Assembly (NCBI GenBank): GCA_013399115.1
Contig: VXAA01000849.1
Location: 1-64,000, forward strand
DNA: 64,000 nucleotides
Reading direction: 5' to 3'
From: Anseranas semipalmata
Taxonomy: Eukaryota > Chordata > Aves > Anseriformes > Anseranatidae
Under the pieces are notes generated by a model. It saw only the letters and a list, made by a program, of their open reading frames with translations, was not told where the DNA came from and searched no databases. Each line of letters opens with the position of its first letter. The first letter of the stretch is position 1. Made by a program: the position numbers and the translations under genes. Positions 24,395-36,064 of the stretch are shown here, piece after piece.

Positions 24395-24520
24395 TATATT
24401 TCAATTGCAAGCTCTTGGAGAAAGAGATCATCTTCCTATTCTGTTTGTGCAGTGAAGCATAATGGGGTCCAGAACCAGCACTCTTAGGTGCCACAATGAT
24501 TGAAATAATAAACAGGGTGA
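24395..24520 (+). repeat. Relic of an ancient amniote SINE/MIR-tail-like repeat
   Basis: The order AAGCTCTTGGAG, TCTGTTTGTGCAG, CATAATGGGGTCC, CTCTTAGGTGCCAC, then an A/T-rich end with AATAATAAA matches a well-known old sauropsid repeat ('aagctccttggggcaggg ... gtacagcgcctagcacaatggggtcc ... aataataa'). The copy is moderately diverged. The exact family name needs a repeat library. Confidence 0.65.
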
Positions 24521-27500
24521 CAATTCTTCATTCACAGAACTGCACAGAGCAAGATACCCAAATACAGAAATTTATTATGTAAAACAATACTATTGTTTCT
24601 CTATTACGTTTTTATATACTAAAAGCAAGCATGTTTTCCTTTCCATTAAATGTTTTCTTGTTAAATTACAGGGGAAGAAGAAATAAGTATCACTGCAGAT
24701 ACAAGATGTATGTTGCCTACAGTTTAGGCAGCAAAATCTCAGAGAAAACAATGCTTTCTGCTGCCTTCAGGGATCAGTGCTCTTAAAAACATGATAGATC
24801 TCTCAGATAAGACTAGGCAAGAACCACACAATCTCCTGATGACCAAAATGATTGATCCCTGAATCCTGGCTGAGTGTGTGACACTTCTTTAAGATGCAAG
24901 GATGTGTAAAATTTGGCAGCCCTGAAATCTCATGTCTCATGCACAGAAAACAAAAAGAATCATTGCTCTCTGCTCCAGGTTCGTTCGACTTGTGGCTTCC
25001 TAGCACCATTGTCCCTGCCAGACAGACCCAAAATGAACTGATAGTTCTAAAATTAGAGCTGCATTTCATTAACTTTTTAGTTTGCCACTTGTGAGGCTAA
25101 GAACATGGTCTACACTTTGTGTGATATTCCCAACTGAATAAAACACAGAAAAAAAAAAAAAAAAAAACAGTTAAGAAGAAATTCAAATTGAACTTATTGA
25201 TGGTTTCCATCATCTCTCTCCCTCTCCCAGTATGATGTTGGAAGCGATGTAAATGCAGCACATCTGATTCTTGAAGTCTTTACTCCCAGAGGTGTTGGTT
25301 CTGGGTTAAGCACTGACTTTCTGGCTCACTCCCAGCTTGCTATCAACTCACATTACTGCACTGTTCCAGACCAAAATACAATTCCACAAAGGAATGTTAA
25401 ACGTTAGAATTGGGGGAATTATAATGGAGCAGCTTTCTATCAATCTCTTTTGATTGTGGCCGACAGCTGAATTTACATAACTGCTGGTGAGCATCAATTA
25501 CTGGTGACTACTGGATAACATTTCTAGCTAAAAAGTAATACAGATAAGACTGTACACGTCAGATAGCCTAAAGATTTCATCATAACCACAAAGCTAAAAA
25601 TGAAGACCTGTGTACAGTATTAAGACTGAAATGCTGGTAGAGCATGTAGGAGATACAAAGTGTTGATACCATTAGTTAGTGCTGTCCCAGGGCCAGGAAC
25701 ATGGCAGGAGGTTTTAGGTATTTTCATGTAACTCAAGTGTCAAATCATCTGCTCCATGTTGTCCTTATGATGTGGTCAGAGCCTTATTATAGAACTCTTT
25801 GATGCACTTCAGTGTGGGCTGGATGAAAGAATAACTTGTAGTAGAAGAATATAAACCCTCTTAACTAGGGTTGTGATGTGTTCTGTGTGGGATATGTTTC
25901 ATCAGCATATTCATAGCATGAGTCTCTGACAGATCCAAGTTTGATTCTCAAGGTGTGAAAGTGTCAAGCTATCATCAAGTCCCATTTTTCCATACATCAA
26001 CTTTCTCATGTTTATCAGGAGAGGAAAGACATAAAGCTCCTCAGAATGGGTATCTCCAACTGTGACTGCAAAAAGAAGGATGAGGGTTGTAGCTGCCTGT
26101 ATCAGCCTTCTCCTCAGTCAAGCAAGAGGTTTTTACTTCCATCTTCATGTAAGAAGAACCTGGCAATGTAATATTGCTCCTGATTTCCTGTTGTCAGTAT
26201 CAGAAGTAAAGGGGTCCAGTTTTCTACATATTTCCTCAAATGACAGGAAAGCCTTATGACAGGAGAAGTGGCATGGAAGGAATTATCTTGGATAATTCAC
26301 ACTGTTAACAGGCTATCATCCACATTATTAATATTGCTTGTGTGGTCCCCGTAACTGAACTGTGAGAATAACAGCAGTATTGCAAAAATAACAATTTTTT
26401 ATTGTATCTAACTCATGGAATGCTGTGAAGACAGTTTTTAAACTAGGCTCTTCAGAGAAAAATGAGCTAATTAAGGCTTCAGCAGCAGACTTGGAGAAGG
26501 TGAGAAGTAGGGAGAGTCAGAATCTGAGAATGAAAGATAGCCAAGTCAAAATAACTCTTAAAACCAAATTTGGCTTATGAGCTGTCAAAACTATATTGCC
26601 ATTGGCTAAGAAAAAATGTGAGTTATCAGAATATGTTGCTCTTGATTAACTGTAAGGAAATTTAATTAAACAAGTAAAAGAGGGTGAGGAAAGAAAGGTC
26701 AAAAGACTGTCATCCTGAAAGGGAAGGATGAGCTCAGAGGGGAAGCCCATCAGGCCCTCTTACTACCTTTAAATCTAGATCTTGGAAAGGTCCAGCTTTG
26801 AGAGTCAACATTCAGACCACGAGGTGAACAGCTGAGACGCAGCTTAAGATGAGGGGGACTAGAAAAATAGGAGCAAATCTTATCATGCATGTATTCTACA
26901 ATTGAACTGAAGTTTTATTTACTTTTTGTAAATGTCTTTCCAGCTTTTTACTTAAAAGCTTAACCCATTGCCTGGCTAGAATAAACTTGTATTCCTTTCA
27001 TTCTTATGCATGTTTGGTTTAATAGGCAAGTCCATGTCAAACTGAAAAATAGGGTAGATAATAAATGATCACTGCAGGCAATACTCAGTTAAGCTGAGAT
27101 GACCACAGAATAGGTGAGTACAGGAGGAAACAAGGGAGTGATGCCTCACTGCTCCAAGAACAGCCACTTTTGCCATTGCCTAACATATTTGGTTAGACTC
27201 TGGGTGTTCTCAGATCACTCTCAATCCTGTCACTGGTACCTTCTTGCTGTTACATTGGGACATACTTACCCATAAAGTTACCAGTGCCAGAGCAAGAGCA
27301 AGGGAGCTAAATCTCCTTTGACTCTGCCTGCCAACTGCTAGGGCAATCATTGGTGTGGTTTCAGTAAAAGCCAGCTAACACTCCCCAGGCAGTGCCTGGG
27401 CATACTTTGGGAGCTAGCATGGGCCAGAGACAATTCCCAGTGAGGGCTCGGGATGTAGCCACCCTATTTGGGACATAAGAGAATTTAAATATGGGGATGG

Positions 27501-28479
27501 CTAAGTGGTGCCAGCTGGACTCAGGGTCAGAAAAAACAAGCCTTGGCACCGCTTTGCTTAGTAGTTTGTATGAACTCATCTGTCATCCTGTACCCACTTG
27601 CTGTCTTTTTTCCCACATTTCAGTTCCAACTCCTTTGTGCAGGAGAACATCTTTCTGTTCTTCCCTTGTACATTAACTACCAGAACAAAGAAGTTCTAGA
27701 GCCCATCACAGACTTCTAGGTGATAAATTAATAAAATAAAAAATAAAAAATAAATAAAAATAAAAATAATAAAAAGCAACATCTAAGCAGAATTTCAGCT
27801 AGCAGTTAGAAGGAGATCATCCAGGACCATGACTAAGCCCCTCAGTTACCCCTTATACCTCTAATGAAAATTATTCGCTTGCTACTCAACCTCCTCCATA
27901 ACTTACTCTGAAGTACTTACAGGTAGGATCGTGGCAACATCAGCCTCCCTACTATTTTGTAAAAAGAAGCAAAGAATGGTCCCATGCTCCCCAGATTGGC
28001 TCGTTGGCTGAAATGTCACTTCACCTCTGACATATGGGAGCAACTATGCAGTGATCAAACTGCAAGGAGGCAATACATCTTCTCATATGCAACCCAGCTT
28101 CCTCCTACCACACCCCAGCTCTATTTTCTGGCAATGCCATAGCAGGACAGTCCTATGTAACACTTGTTTTATGCAAAGGACTGAAATCTGGAGACACGGT
28201 TTGTTTTTCCCTGTGGTCTGATAGACTCAACCCTAGTGAACCCTACACATGAGCAACTCATGAGTCGGAGCAGCCAGAACCCCACTGACATCAAGACAGA
28301 GCAAGTTGTAAGCTTAGAGGACAAGGAAGAAGTTGCATGAAGCTGGACAAAATAGCTTTCCTGGACTGTATTAACCAGTATCCTTGTGAAAGAATTGATT
28401 TATAACAGCTGCATGTGTACTGGAGAAAATAAAATCCCATTTTATCTATATATATTTGTTTTAAAAGAGCAGAAGGCTA
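24521..28479. other. Stretch without a gene
   Basis: A19 (25149-25167) and an A/T simple repeat (27724-27776). A possible minus-strand donor at 27259-27265 has no convincing partner acceptor. Nothing else is recognised. Confidence 0.5.
27724..27776 (+). repeat. (A3-5 T)n low-complexity array
   Basis: About 50 bases made of A runs separated by single T. Confidence 0.9.
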
Positions 28480-29060
28480 TTCAAAGCCGAGTCAATAGTG
28501 GCATTACTGGAACTCATTTGGAATGGACAATGTTTGGCCTATTGTGTTAAATTCCTGAGGGTTTGCCTATTTTTGTATCAGATTACAGCTTTATTAGGTA
28601 CAACTGTTTTTACATCGCATTTTTGTGATTAATGATGCTAAAAGGATTTTGGCATTTCAAATGTTGTACACAAACCTAATGGGCAAAATCTTCTGTAAAC
28701 TTCTTCTAAGCTCTTGGCAAACTTTCCTCGGGAGCAAATATTAACTCCAGATAGTGTTTATTAGCTTTTATAAAATAATCACTGTAATAGTGGCATGTAA
28801 TTGCTGGAGGTAAAAGCACATCCAGGCCAAGAATTAATCAAGTTTGAGCTCCTTAATAGAAACAGGTCAGGAACAATTTATTTCTTGCCCAGTTTGTATT
28901 TAAAGTAATATAATTTTCTTCTGATTTTGTGTCATATTCCAAGAGTGATTTCATACACAACATTCCCTGAACAAACTGTGTTTTTAACTAGAGACAGGTC
29001 TGAACTGCAAAGTTCAAGACCCACTTTATACTCCGATAAAGTATGGAGGCGTTTGGGCTT
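28480..29060. other. Candidate conserved non-coding element (unproven)
   Basis: About 580 bases without simple repeats, interspersed repeats or long frames. They are rich in homeodomain-type and related words (TAATTG at 28798, ATTAATCAAG at 28833, several TTATTAG and ATTAATG words). The texture resembles developmental enhancers of vertebrate gene deserts. This is an impression from composition and motif density, not from an alignment. Confidence 0.25.
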
Positions 29061-32000
29061 TAAGCTGTAATTTGCACATTACGTGGGATAGAACAAGCAA
29101 AACATTCAGATCTTAATCCAGCCCCACTGCCTTTTTAGCACACTGCCCAAAGTTTGAATGTGTCTGTATGCAGGGTTTTATTTGAGGATGTCTTGTCAAC
29201 ATCAGACAAATGGGAAACAAATATTCTTCTTGAAAGAGATCAGTCAGTATGCCAGACTCATTAAGATTTTACTTGCAATCAGTTACACGTTACAGTTGAT
29301 CCAAAATAAAAAAATCACAGGGGGAAGAATACAGCCCTGACTTCTTTTATATGGCATCTTCCATGCAGCAGGCATCAAAGTCTCTTGCAATTGCTCTTCA
29401 GAAAGTCAGTAAAGCCTTCCTGTTGAACCACTGCATGCCATGTAATCCCTTGATTGTTTTGACAAGAGACATGCAAAGAATAGTTAAAACATGCCTATGT
29501 CATAAGTATAAACATATATAAGACAACACCATGTGAAAAAAAAATCAAGAACTGAGAATCCCAGTATAAATGACTTAACCAGAGTTCAGTCCACTAAAAA
29601 TACCACTATATGGCCTCACAGCTGGTGATTTACCACTTACCACCAACCAGGGTTGATATTACCTCAGGAACCTCTGAATCCCATTCTACGTGCAGCGAAG
29701 ATATTTGCTGTGGTGTGAATAGCTGCTGGACATGGGTTTTCTTTGAAGTTAAAGCCATCATGTAGGGTGCATATCAGGAGATGAGATCTCTCAGGCATGC
29801 CAAGCTGCATCAAGGCATCCTAGTACATTTCTAACACAGGAGATGGGTTCCTTTCATTAGCTCAGCTGATATCTCTGCAAAATCAAGCATGCCCAGGACC
29901 TTTCTCTAGCATTGAGAACAACAAACATGGAATGTTCTGTGTCCATATTCATCTCTCTTGCCCTCAAAAGCAAGGTGGTAGCATCTGAAATGCTTTCTGG
30001 GTAAAGTCTATGGCCCATGCCAACTCCCTATTCCTGTCTGGAAATTGTCTGGGAGAGTGCCAGTCAGCACAGGCAAATAACATGCCTGTGACCAGCCTAA
30101 TAATTTGACAGTATAGATAACTGAGTTCTCATACCTGGTTTTGTACTCTGGAGCTGTTTAATTTGCTAGGAAACAAAGACAAAGAGGTTTCATGTACACC
30201 AGGTCACAAGGGATTTCTTGGTCCATTAGTTCTGGGAAGCAAACCTGTCCTTCATCACGGGCCAGTCACGGAATCTTCCATTTTTCTGTTTGTAAGGAAA
30301 GTGAGAGACTTGCCATGGAAGTTTTAGGGCAAGAGTCTCATCACCAACAGCATGAAGCGTTCTGCCAGGATAATCAGGAATAAAAAGCACAATATCCACA
30401 TTGCAGAAATCCATCCATTTTCTACTGCTAGAACGCACATTTCTGTTCAAAAGAGATCACAGAAGCTAGTCCATTCTCCTTTTATAATCTGTTGAACATC
30501 AGCCATCAATCATATTTAATGTATATAAACACCTCTGCACAAAATCTTAGGGGATTCTAATTCAAATAAAACCATTAACTCTAAGCTTTGAAAATCCTTT
30601 TTTTTTTTTTTTTTTAATCATAAGATGTGCCTTTAGGTATGTCCTGATCAAATCAAAGTTATTTCAATGTTATTATTTTCTTAACCCTTCTAGTGTATAC
30701 TGTGAAATCACAGTATTGTACAGAGAAACACTGTAAATGGGTAATGACTCACAGTTGCTATGCATTACATCATGGAAAGCAGTGTTTTCCACTTTTTGGT
30801 ACTGGAGCTTCACTTTAGAAACCCATCCATTTCAGTGCCTCATGGGGCTCCCCAGTTCCACGGGTGTCATAGCCTTCTATTTATCTAAATCACTTCTGCT
30901 ATCAGCTGTGGAAAAGGTAATATTAAAACTAAATATGTAAGCCTGTCCAGACCTGGACCTCATCCAGCTCCATGCAGACCCATGCAGGTGTCTCTGAATG
31001 CTGGTCTCCAGGGCTCCAAGGGTATACAGAGCAGAAAATCCCATGCTGACCCTGTCCAAAGCCTGCACAGGCTACAGATTAGTTGATTTGCTTGGTTTCT
31101 ACATCTAATGATTACCCTGCAAGATGCACCTCGAAGGACAGAATAAAATGATAATTTTAATAATCTTTTACATTGGGTAGTAACTTCGGAGGGCTAAGCT
31201 TGGACACCTAACTCCTATTCAAAACCATATTCAAGAGCCTGCCACTTACATGGGAAAAGAGTGGAATAATTCCCAGGAGTTATTCTTCAGTTTGATTCAT
31301 GAAAATATACATCTATGTCTTTTTACTCAGATTCAAAATCCCAATATAAAACTCAGTGGAGTTTCCATGGGTTAATTCAGAGTCTGTTGGTTCACATTTA
31401 CAATGCTATTCCAGCTCATCCAGAAGAATTTTGAAGTTACAAAACCAAACTGGCTTCTGTGCTGGAAATGAAATCCCAGCTGAGATGAGAGGAACCTAGT
31501 TTTGGTCGGGAGCTCCAGTGCAAACAATTATTTATAGAGGCCTTATAGATAGAATGAGGAAAGACAGCAAAACTCTCAAATTCTGTAAGTGGCATTTACA
31601 AGTCCACAATAACTCAATTGTTTTCAGTGTTGTACGGAAAAATAAACAAATAAATAAATAAATAATAACAGGCCCGTGAAGAAACAAAAAGAGTTTTCTT
31701 CTTGCTCTTCACAAATTGGCTAGCCACAATTGCAGTTTAAGTAAAGAATTTACCTTCAGGTAAGAATCCCCTCAAGAGAAATGAAAAACACAAGCAAGAA
31801 AAGTGCCATTCCCTCTGCAGCTGGTCAGCAGAGCAATCAGCCATTTTGGGCATCAGGACCACAGCAAAGGGCGGTATGCGGCAGAGGAGTTCCATACTGA
31901 GTTCTTGCTTTGCCATGCATATCATCACCCAAAGTAAAGGGCTCATATTCATACCAAATTATAGCCCCAATGAGAATGGATGCAACAGATTTTTATTGCT

Positions 32001-32914
32001 ATGCAATCTTGTATTACATATATAAAAATACACTGCTCGCTATACAGTCAAGCAAAGCTAAAATTCCTACCTAGAAAGTCCATGTAATCTTGTGTTTGAG
32101 AAGACAGGACAAATATGAATCATGAATAAAATAAGTAGAGAAATGCAGAGAAAGGGCAAAGGAGACATTCATAAGATGAGTTATTAACTTGAACAGATTG
32201 TTTTTTTCAGCAAAAATTACAGGTTTCATCCATTTCTGGTCACTTACTATAGTCTTGTGGGAAAAATGGCTTTTAGAATGAAAATAGATGTCTCAAAATT
32301 AAACAGAGCTTTCTTACTGTAACAGGCTGCACAGAAGAAGGCACAGAGGTGTGACCCTCAAATACACTTAGGACAAGACAAAGTTTGTTTCTCATGTAAA
32401 GACATGAACCATGGGGAATGAGGATCCCTTCTTTCAACCCAGGATCTTCCCTGAGATCATTTTTTGGAAATTCTGGAAAAGACCTACACCTGCTAGTGTA
32501 CATGCCTCTATATCTTCACACTGGCAATAAATTATGAGAAGAAAAAGACCTAACTTGATTTCCAGGCCCTAAGGAATCAGGTCTGGACATAGTGAGGCAC
32601 AGAAAGCACCTCTTGAGTGTGTTTTCAGAGGTTCATGCAGAGCAGGTTTGCACACTGAGCTGCACACACACATAAAAGCCATGTTTCTGGAATTAGGCCA
32701 GTTCACTTCTAGCAGTCAGGCTGCACTTCTCTGTGTTGCCTTTGCAGCTATGGTGTCAAATATGTCCATTTCAGATATACAATGAAACATAGGATGAAAA
32801 TATAGCTATAGTTTTATTATCACTCATTCAGAAGCATATTGTTTTGCCAGTGTGGCACTTGCTCCAGCAGGCAAATACTGTTTACAAAATCTACAAAATC
32901 TTTTTCTAAATATG
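29061..32914. other. Stretch without a gene
   Basis: T18 (30598-30615) and an (AAAT)n array (31640-31666). Short open frames on both strands have no support. Confidence 0.5.
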
Positions 32915-33035
32915 TATTATCTACATAGCACTGGACATTTTACAGATGACTAGGAATCAAAATCCTTCCCACAAAAGGTTTATAATACAAATAAAAAACA
33001 CAGACTCATGACAGGTTAAGTGATGTAAGAAATAA
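32915..33035 (+). repeat. Relic of an ancient amniote interspersed repeat
   Basis: The order TAGCACTGGACATTTTACA, AATCCTTCCCACAAAAGG, TTTATAATACAAATA resembles the same old repeat tail as at 14300-14470 ('agcactgtacaaac ... tccctgccccaaagagcttacaatctaaat'), but more diverged. Confidence 0.45.
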
Positions 33036-33045
33036 GGCAGTAAGC

Positions 33046-33084
33046 AAAAAAAAAAAAGAAAAAAGAAAGAAAGAAAGAAAGAAA
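33046..33084 (+). repeat. Poly(A)/(GAAA)n purine tract
   Basis: A12 followed by A-rich and five GAAA units, all purines. Confidence 0.93.
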
Positions 33085-35653
33085 TTGTAGCACACAGCTC
33101 TTCAGGTCTGACACTTTTTAGAGAAAGAATAAACTCAAGATTTCCTAAAGAAAAAAGGAAAAAGATCCAACTTATTAAAGCCACAATAGGAAAGCCTTTT
33201 GGAATATGCCATGTTTCTCAGTTATGTTCTTTTGGGGTCTATTTTCATTGACTTTTTGCGGAGCTTTCAGCCTGTGACTGAACTGAAAACAGCCAATCTC
33301 TCTTTCTGGTTCATGTATATTAGCTCAGTGCTGTTAGGTTTGTTTCTCCAAAACAGCAGGGAGCTGGGATTTTTTAAAGGTTTCCACAGAAATTAAGAGG
33401 AGAGGAATATAATACCTTCAACTCAAATTTATTTCTTTTAATTCATTTTATATGCACTTGGGGCCTAAATAACTCAGGAGTAATTACTGAAAAGTAGCCT
33501 ATTGTGTGACTTGCACCCCTTTGTGAACAACTATTGCCTTAACTCCAGATGCAGAGTATTTCGTAACATGTTTGTAACACTCCATATTCCCTTTGTGGAG
33601 CCTACAGACAAGTAGTGGATCCATTTTTCACTCGCATGCCAGAATAGCTAACCATATGTGTACAGTTGCATGTGCATACAAAGGCCAGCAATCAATTACT
33701 ACTACTAGAAGTTCATACAAATCAGGAGACAGATGTAACACCTCTGGATTGTCTCCCTATGCAGTAATGCCCTCTAAACCTATCTCTGTAATAGATTAAA
33801 ATTATTCCTGACAACACAACATGGTCCTTAATATTTTGACTAATAAGCCCCAGCCTCTGGAAATGTGGTCTCAAATAACAATAACAATGACAAGCAAGAA
33901 ATTTTAAGCATTCATTCAAGTTGCTGTCTCTGTCCAAATTATTACCACTCATAGCGCAGCTTGAAAACTTTAATATGCAAGTTAATTTGAACCGTTTACT
34001 TTGTACTGAGCAAACAGGACATCTCACATTAAAAAAAAAAAAAAGAAAAGAAAAGATCCATCAGCTGTACAACGTATAGTCATATCATTATTTCAGGTCT
34101 CTGGGGCCTGTATGAAATACAAATGAGTGTGTAAGGTGCTATCAGAATGAAAGGGAAAAAATGAAGAAAATCTGGAACCAGCTAGCCACATTTCACTGGG
34201 CTAGATAACTACATCTCCCCTCTCCTCATTTTTTCTCTCTATTACAAGCATCTGGGAAAAAAAAATGGATAAGGTGTGTGGAGAGAGGACTTATGTCTGA
34301 AACTTTCTTTTTTTCCTTCAATAAACTGGAAACCTCAGGATCTCTAATGGCTGAGAGCTTTTTTCTTCCTCAGTCCAAGAAAAAGGGCTGTTTTTTTTCC
34401 TCCTTAGCCCAAAGAGTTTTATTTTTTCGTACAAAGACTGACACTTCTTTTGCTTAGAAATTTTCTTTGAACAACATTACTTTGTTATGAAATTAGACTT
34501 TAGACAAAAATATTAAACTGGTAACTATCCTTGGGATGTTTTAGGTGTAGATTTTCCATGTACTCATTAAGTAAATGTAACTCTGAATCTACACTGCATT
34601 ATGTAATGTAAATGGACACACATCTTGCTGAACACACATATACGCTGTAATGTAGATTTGGAATCATATTTTCTTAATGAATACATTCAAATATATACAA
34701 AAGACATCAGTATTACAACATCTACCACTCAAAAAATAGCAAACCACAAACTTAATATTGCCTGTGAAGCCTTAATTCATCCCCCTTTGGGAATATATAT
34801 TGTGACGTGGTACAGGATGGTATATCTATATCACCTCGTTTTGTTGCACAGGACCTTAACTCATTCTTCACATTATTCTTGCCTTCTTCACTCAATATAT
34901 GATGGCACAAAGTCATGTGCTGAGTATAGTATAATTTCCTTATGAGCATTATGTCCAGCTTGTTGCCAGAGTAACTGAATTATTCCCAAACTTAAGTGCA
35001 TATATCTGCCTGACACTTCTAGGACATTATCAGCTTTTTTTTTTTTTTTCATTTTTTTTTAATGAGTTAGGAATAAATTAAAAATTAAAGCTAAAATGTT
35101 CAGTTTAGAAGAGTTTGCCAACTGAAGATCCTAGTTTGAGACATCTAGAACCAGATGTCTCAGAATAATTGATGTTTTCAAGATCTTCATGTATTCAAAC
35201 ACAGCAACAATTGGCATTAGTTGTATGTTAGCAGTCAGCATTCCTGTAAACCTGTAACAGCATCCTATCTTAAGCTCCTTATAAATAAAGAAGGCACAGT
35301 TTGTGGCAAAGAGTAAGGTTTAATATTGTTTGCCTAATCACAAAAGAACTCTGTGGAGAACTGCAAGCATAGAGAAAAATTGTACCAGAACCAGAAAACT
35401 GGTCTTCCCCTTCCTTCAGCTCCCCAACTCATTCTCTGTGCACACTTGTAAGACAAAGTCCTTCAGAGGATCTTCTTTACCCAAACACCCTTCATGCAAG
35501 TGCACACTCTGTCTGATGCACTAAAAAAAAGTGACTCTGAAGCAAAAATGAAAAAAGCTATATATATATTTACATACTTGTTTAAGTAAAAAGCAGAGGT
35601 GACAGTGTTTTTAAAATAAAACATACAAATAGTCTGTAATTAAAAATAATCTA
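33085..35653. other. Stretch without a gene
   Basis: Contains A-rich (AAAAG)n at 34031-34055 and T tracts at 35035-35060. No gene recognised. Confidence 0.5.
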
Positions 35654-35670
35654 NNNNNNNNNNNNNNNNN
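35654..35670. other. Assembly gap, 17 N
   Basis: Seventeen N followed directly by eight G (35671-35678). The poly(G) start suggests a sequence the reads could not cross. The real gap length is unknown. Confidence 0.97.
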
Positions 35671-35902
35671 GGGGGGGGTGGAATCTACTGGGAAGGAGGC
35701 ATGTTTCAACTGTAAACATATTTTCTATAATACTCTGGGTATTTTAGCACTCTGGAATCAAATTTCTCTTTGCAACTTTGTAAGAGACAATCATTTAGTT
35801 TCTAGCAAGCACTGTTAGAGACTGTCATAATTAATGAATGCAAAGAGATTGAATTAAAACTAAGTAGATAACTACTGAAAATGGTATTTTCTTCCTTTTC
35901 AG

Positions 35903-36064
35903 TCTTTCCATTTATGGTGCTAAAATTCTTCCTCTTTCCCCTGTCCCAAAGATAAAACTACAATCGATAACACTATCATAAGGATCTCAACTGCTTGCCA
36001 ATGTGTTCTTTGGCAAGCCTGCAGCACCATTTTTTTTTTCATTTGAACCTAACCCAGCATAAAG
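35903..36064 (+). other. Candidate non-coding exon (splice-site pair only)
   Basis: A strong acceptor (TTTTCTTCCTTTTCAG, ending 35902) and a strong donor (AAAG followed by GTAAGTAATT at 36065) bound 162 bases. All three forward frames contain stops, so it would be non-coding if transcribed. No promoter, partner exon or polyadenylation signal was linked to it. It could easily be a chance pair. Confidence 0.2.

Noticed and set aside
27266..27330. Possible minus-strand exon with GTAAGTATG donor
   Set aside because: The acceptor is weak, and the short frame (Gly-Arg-Gln then Leu/Ala-rich) has no partner exon.
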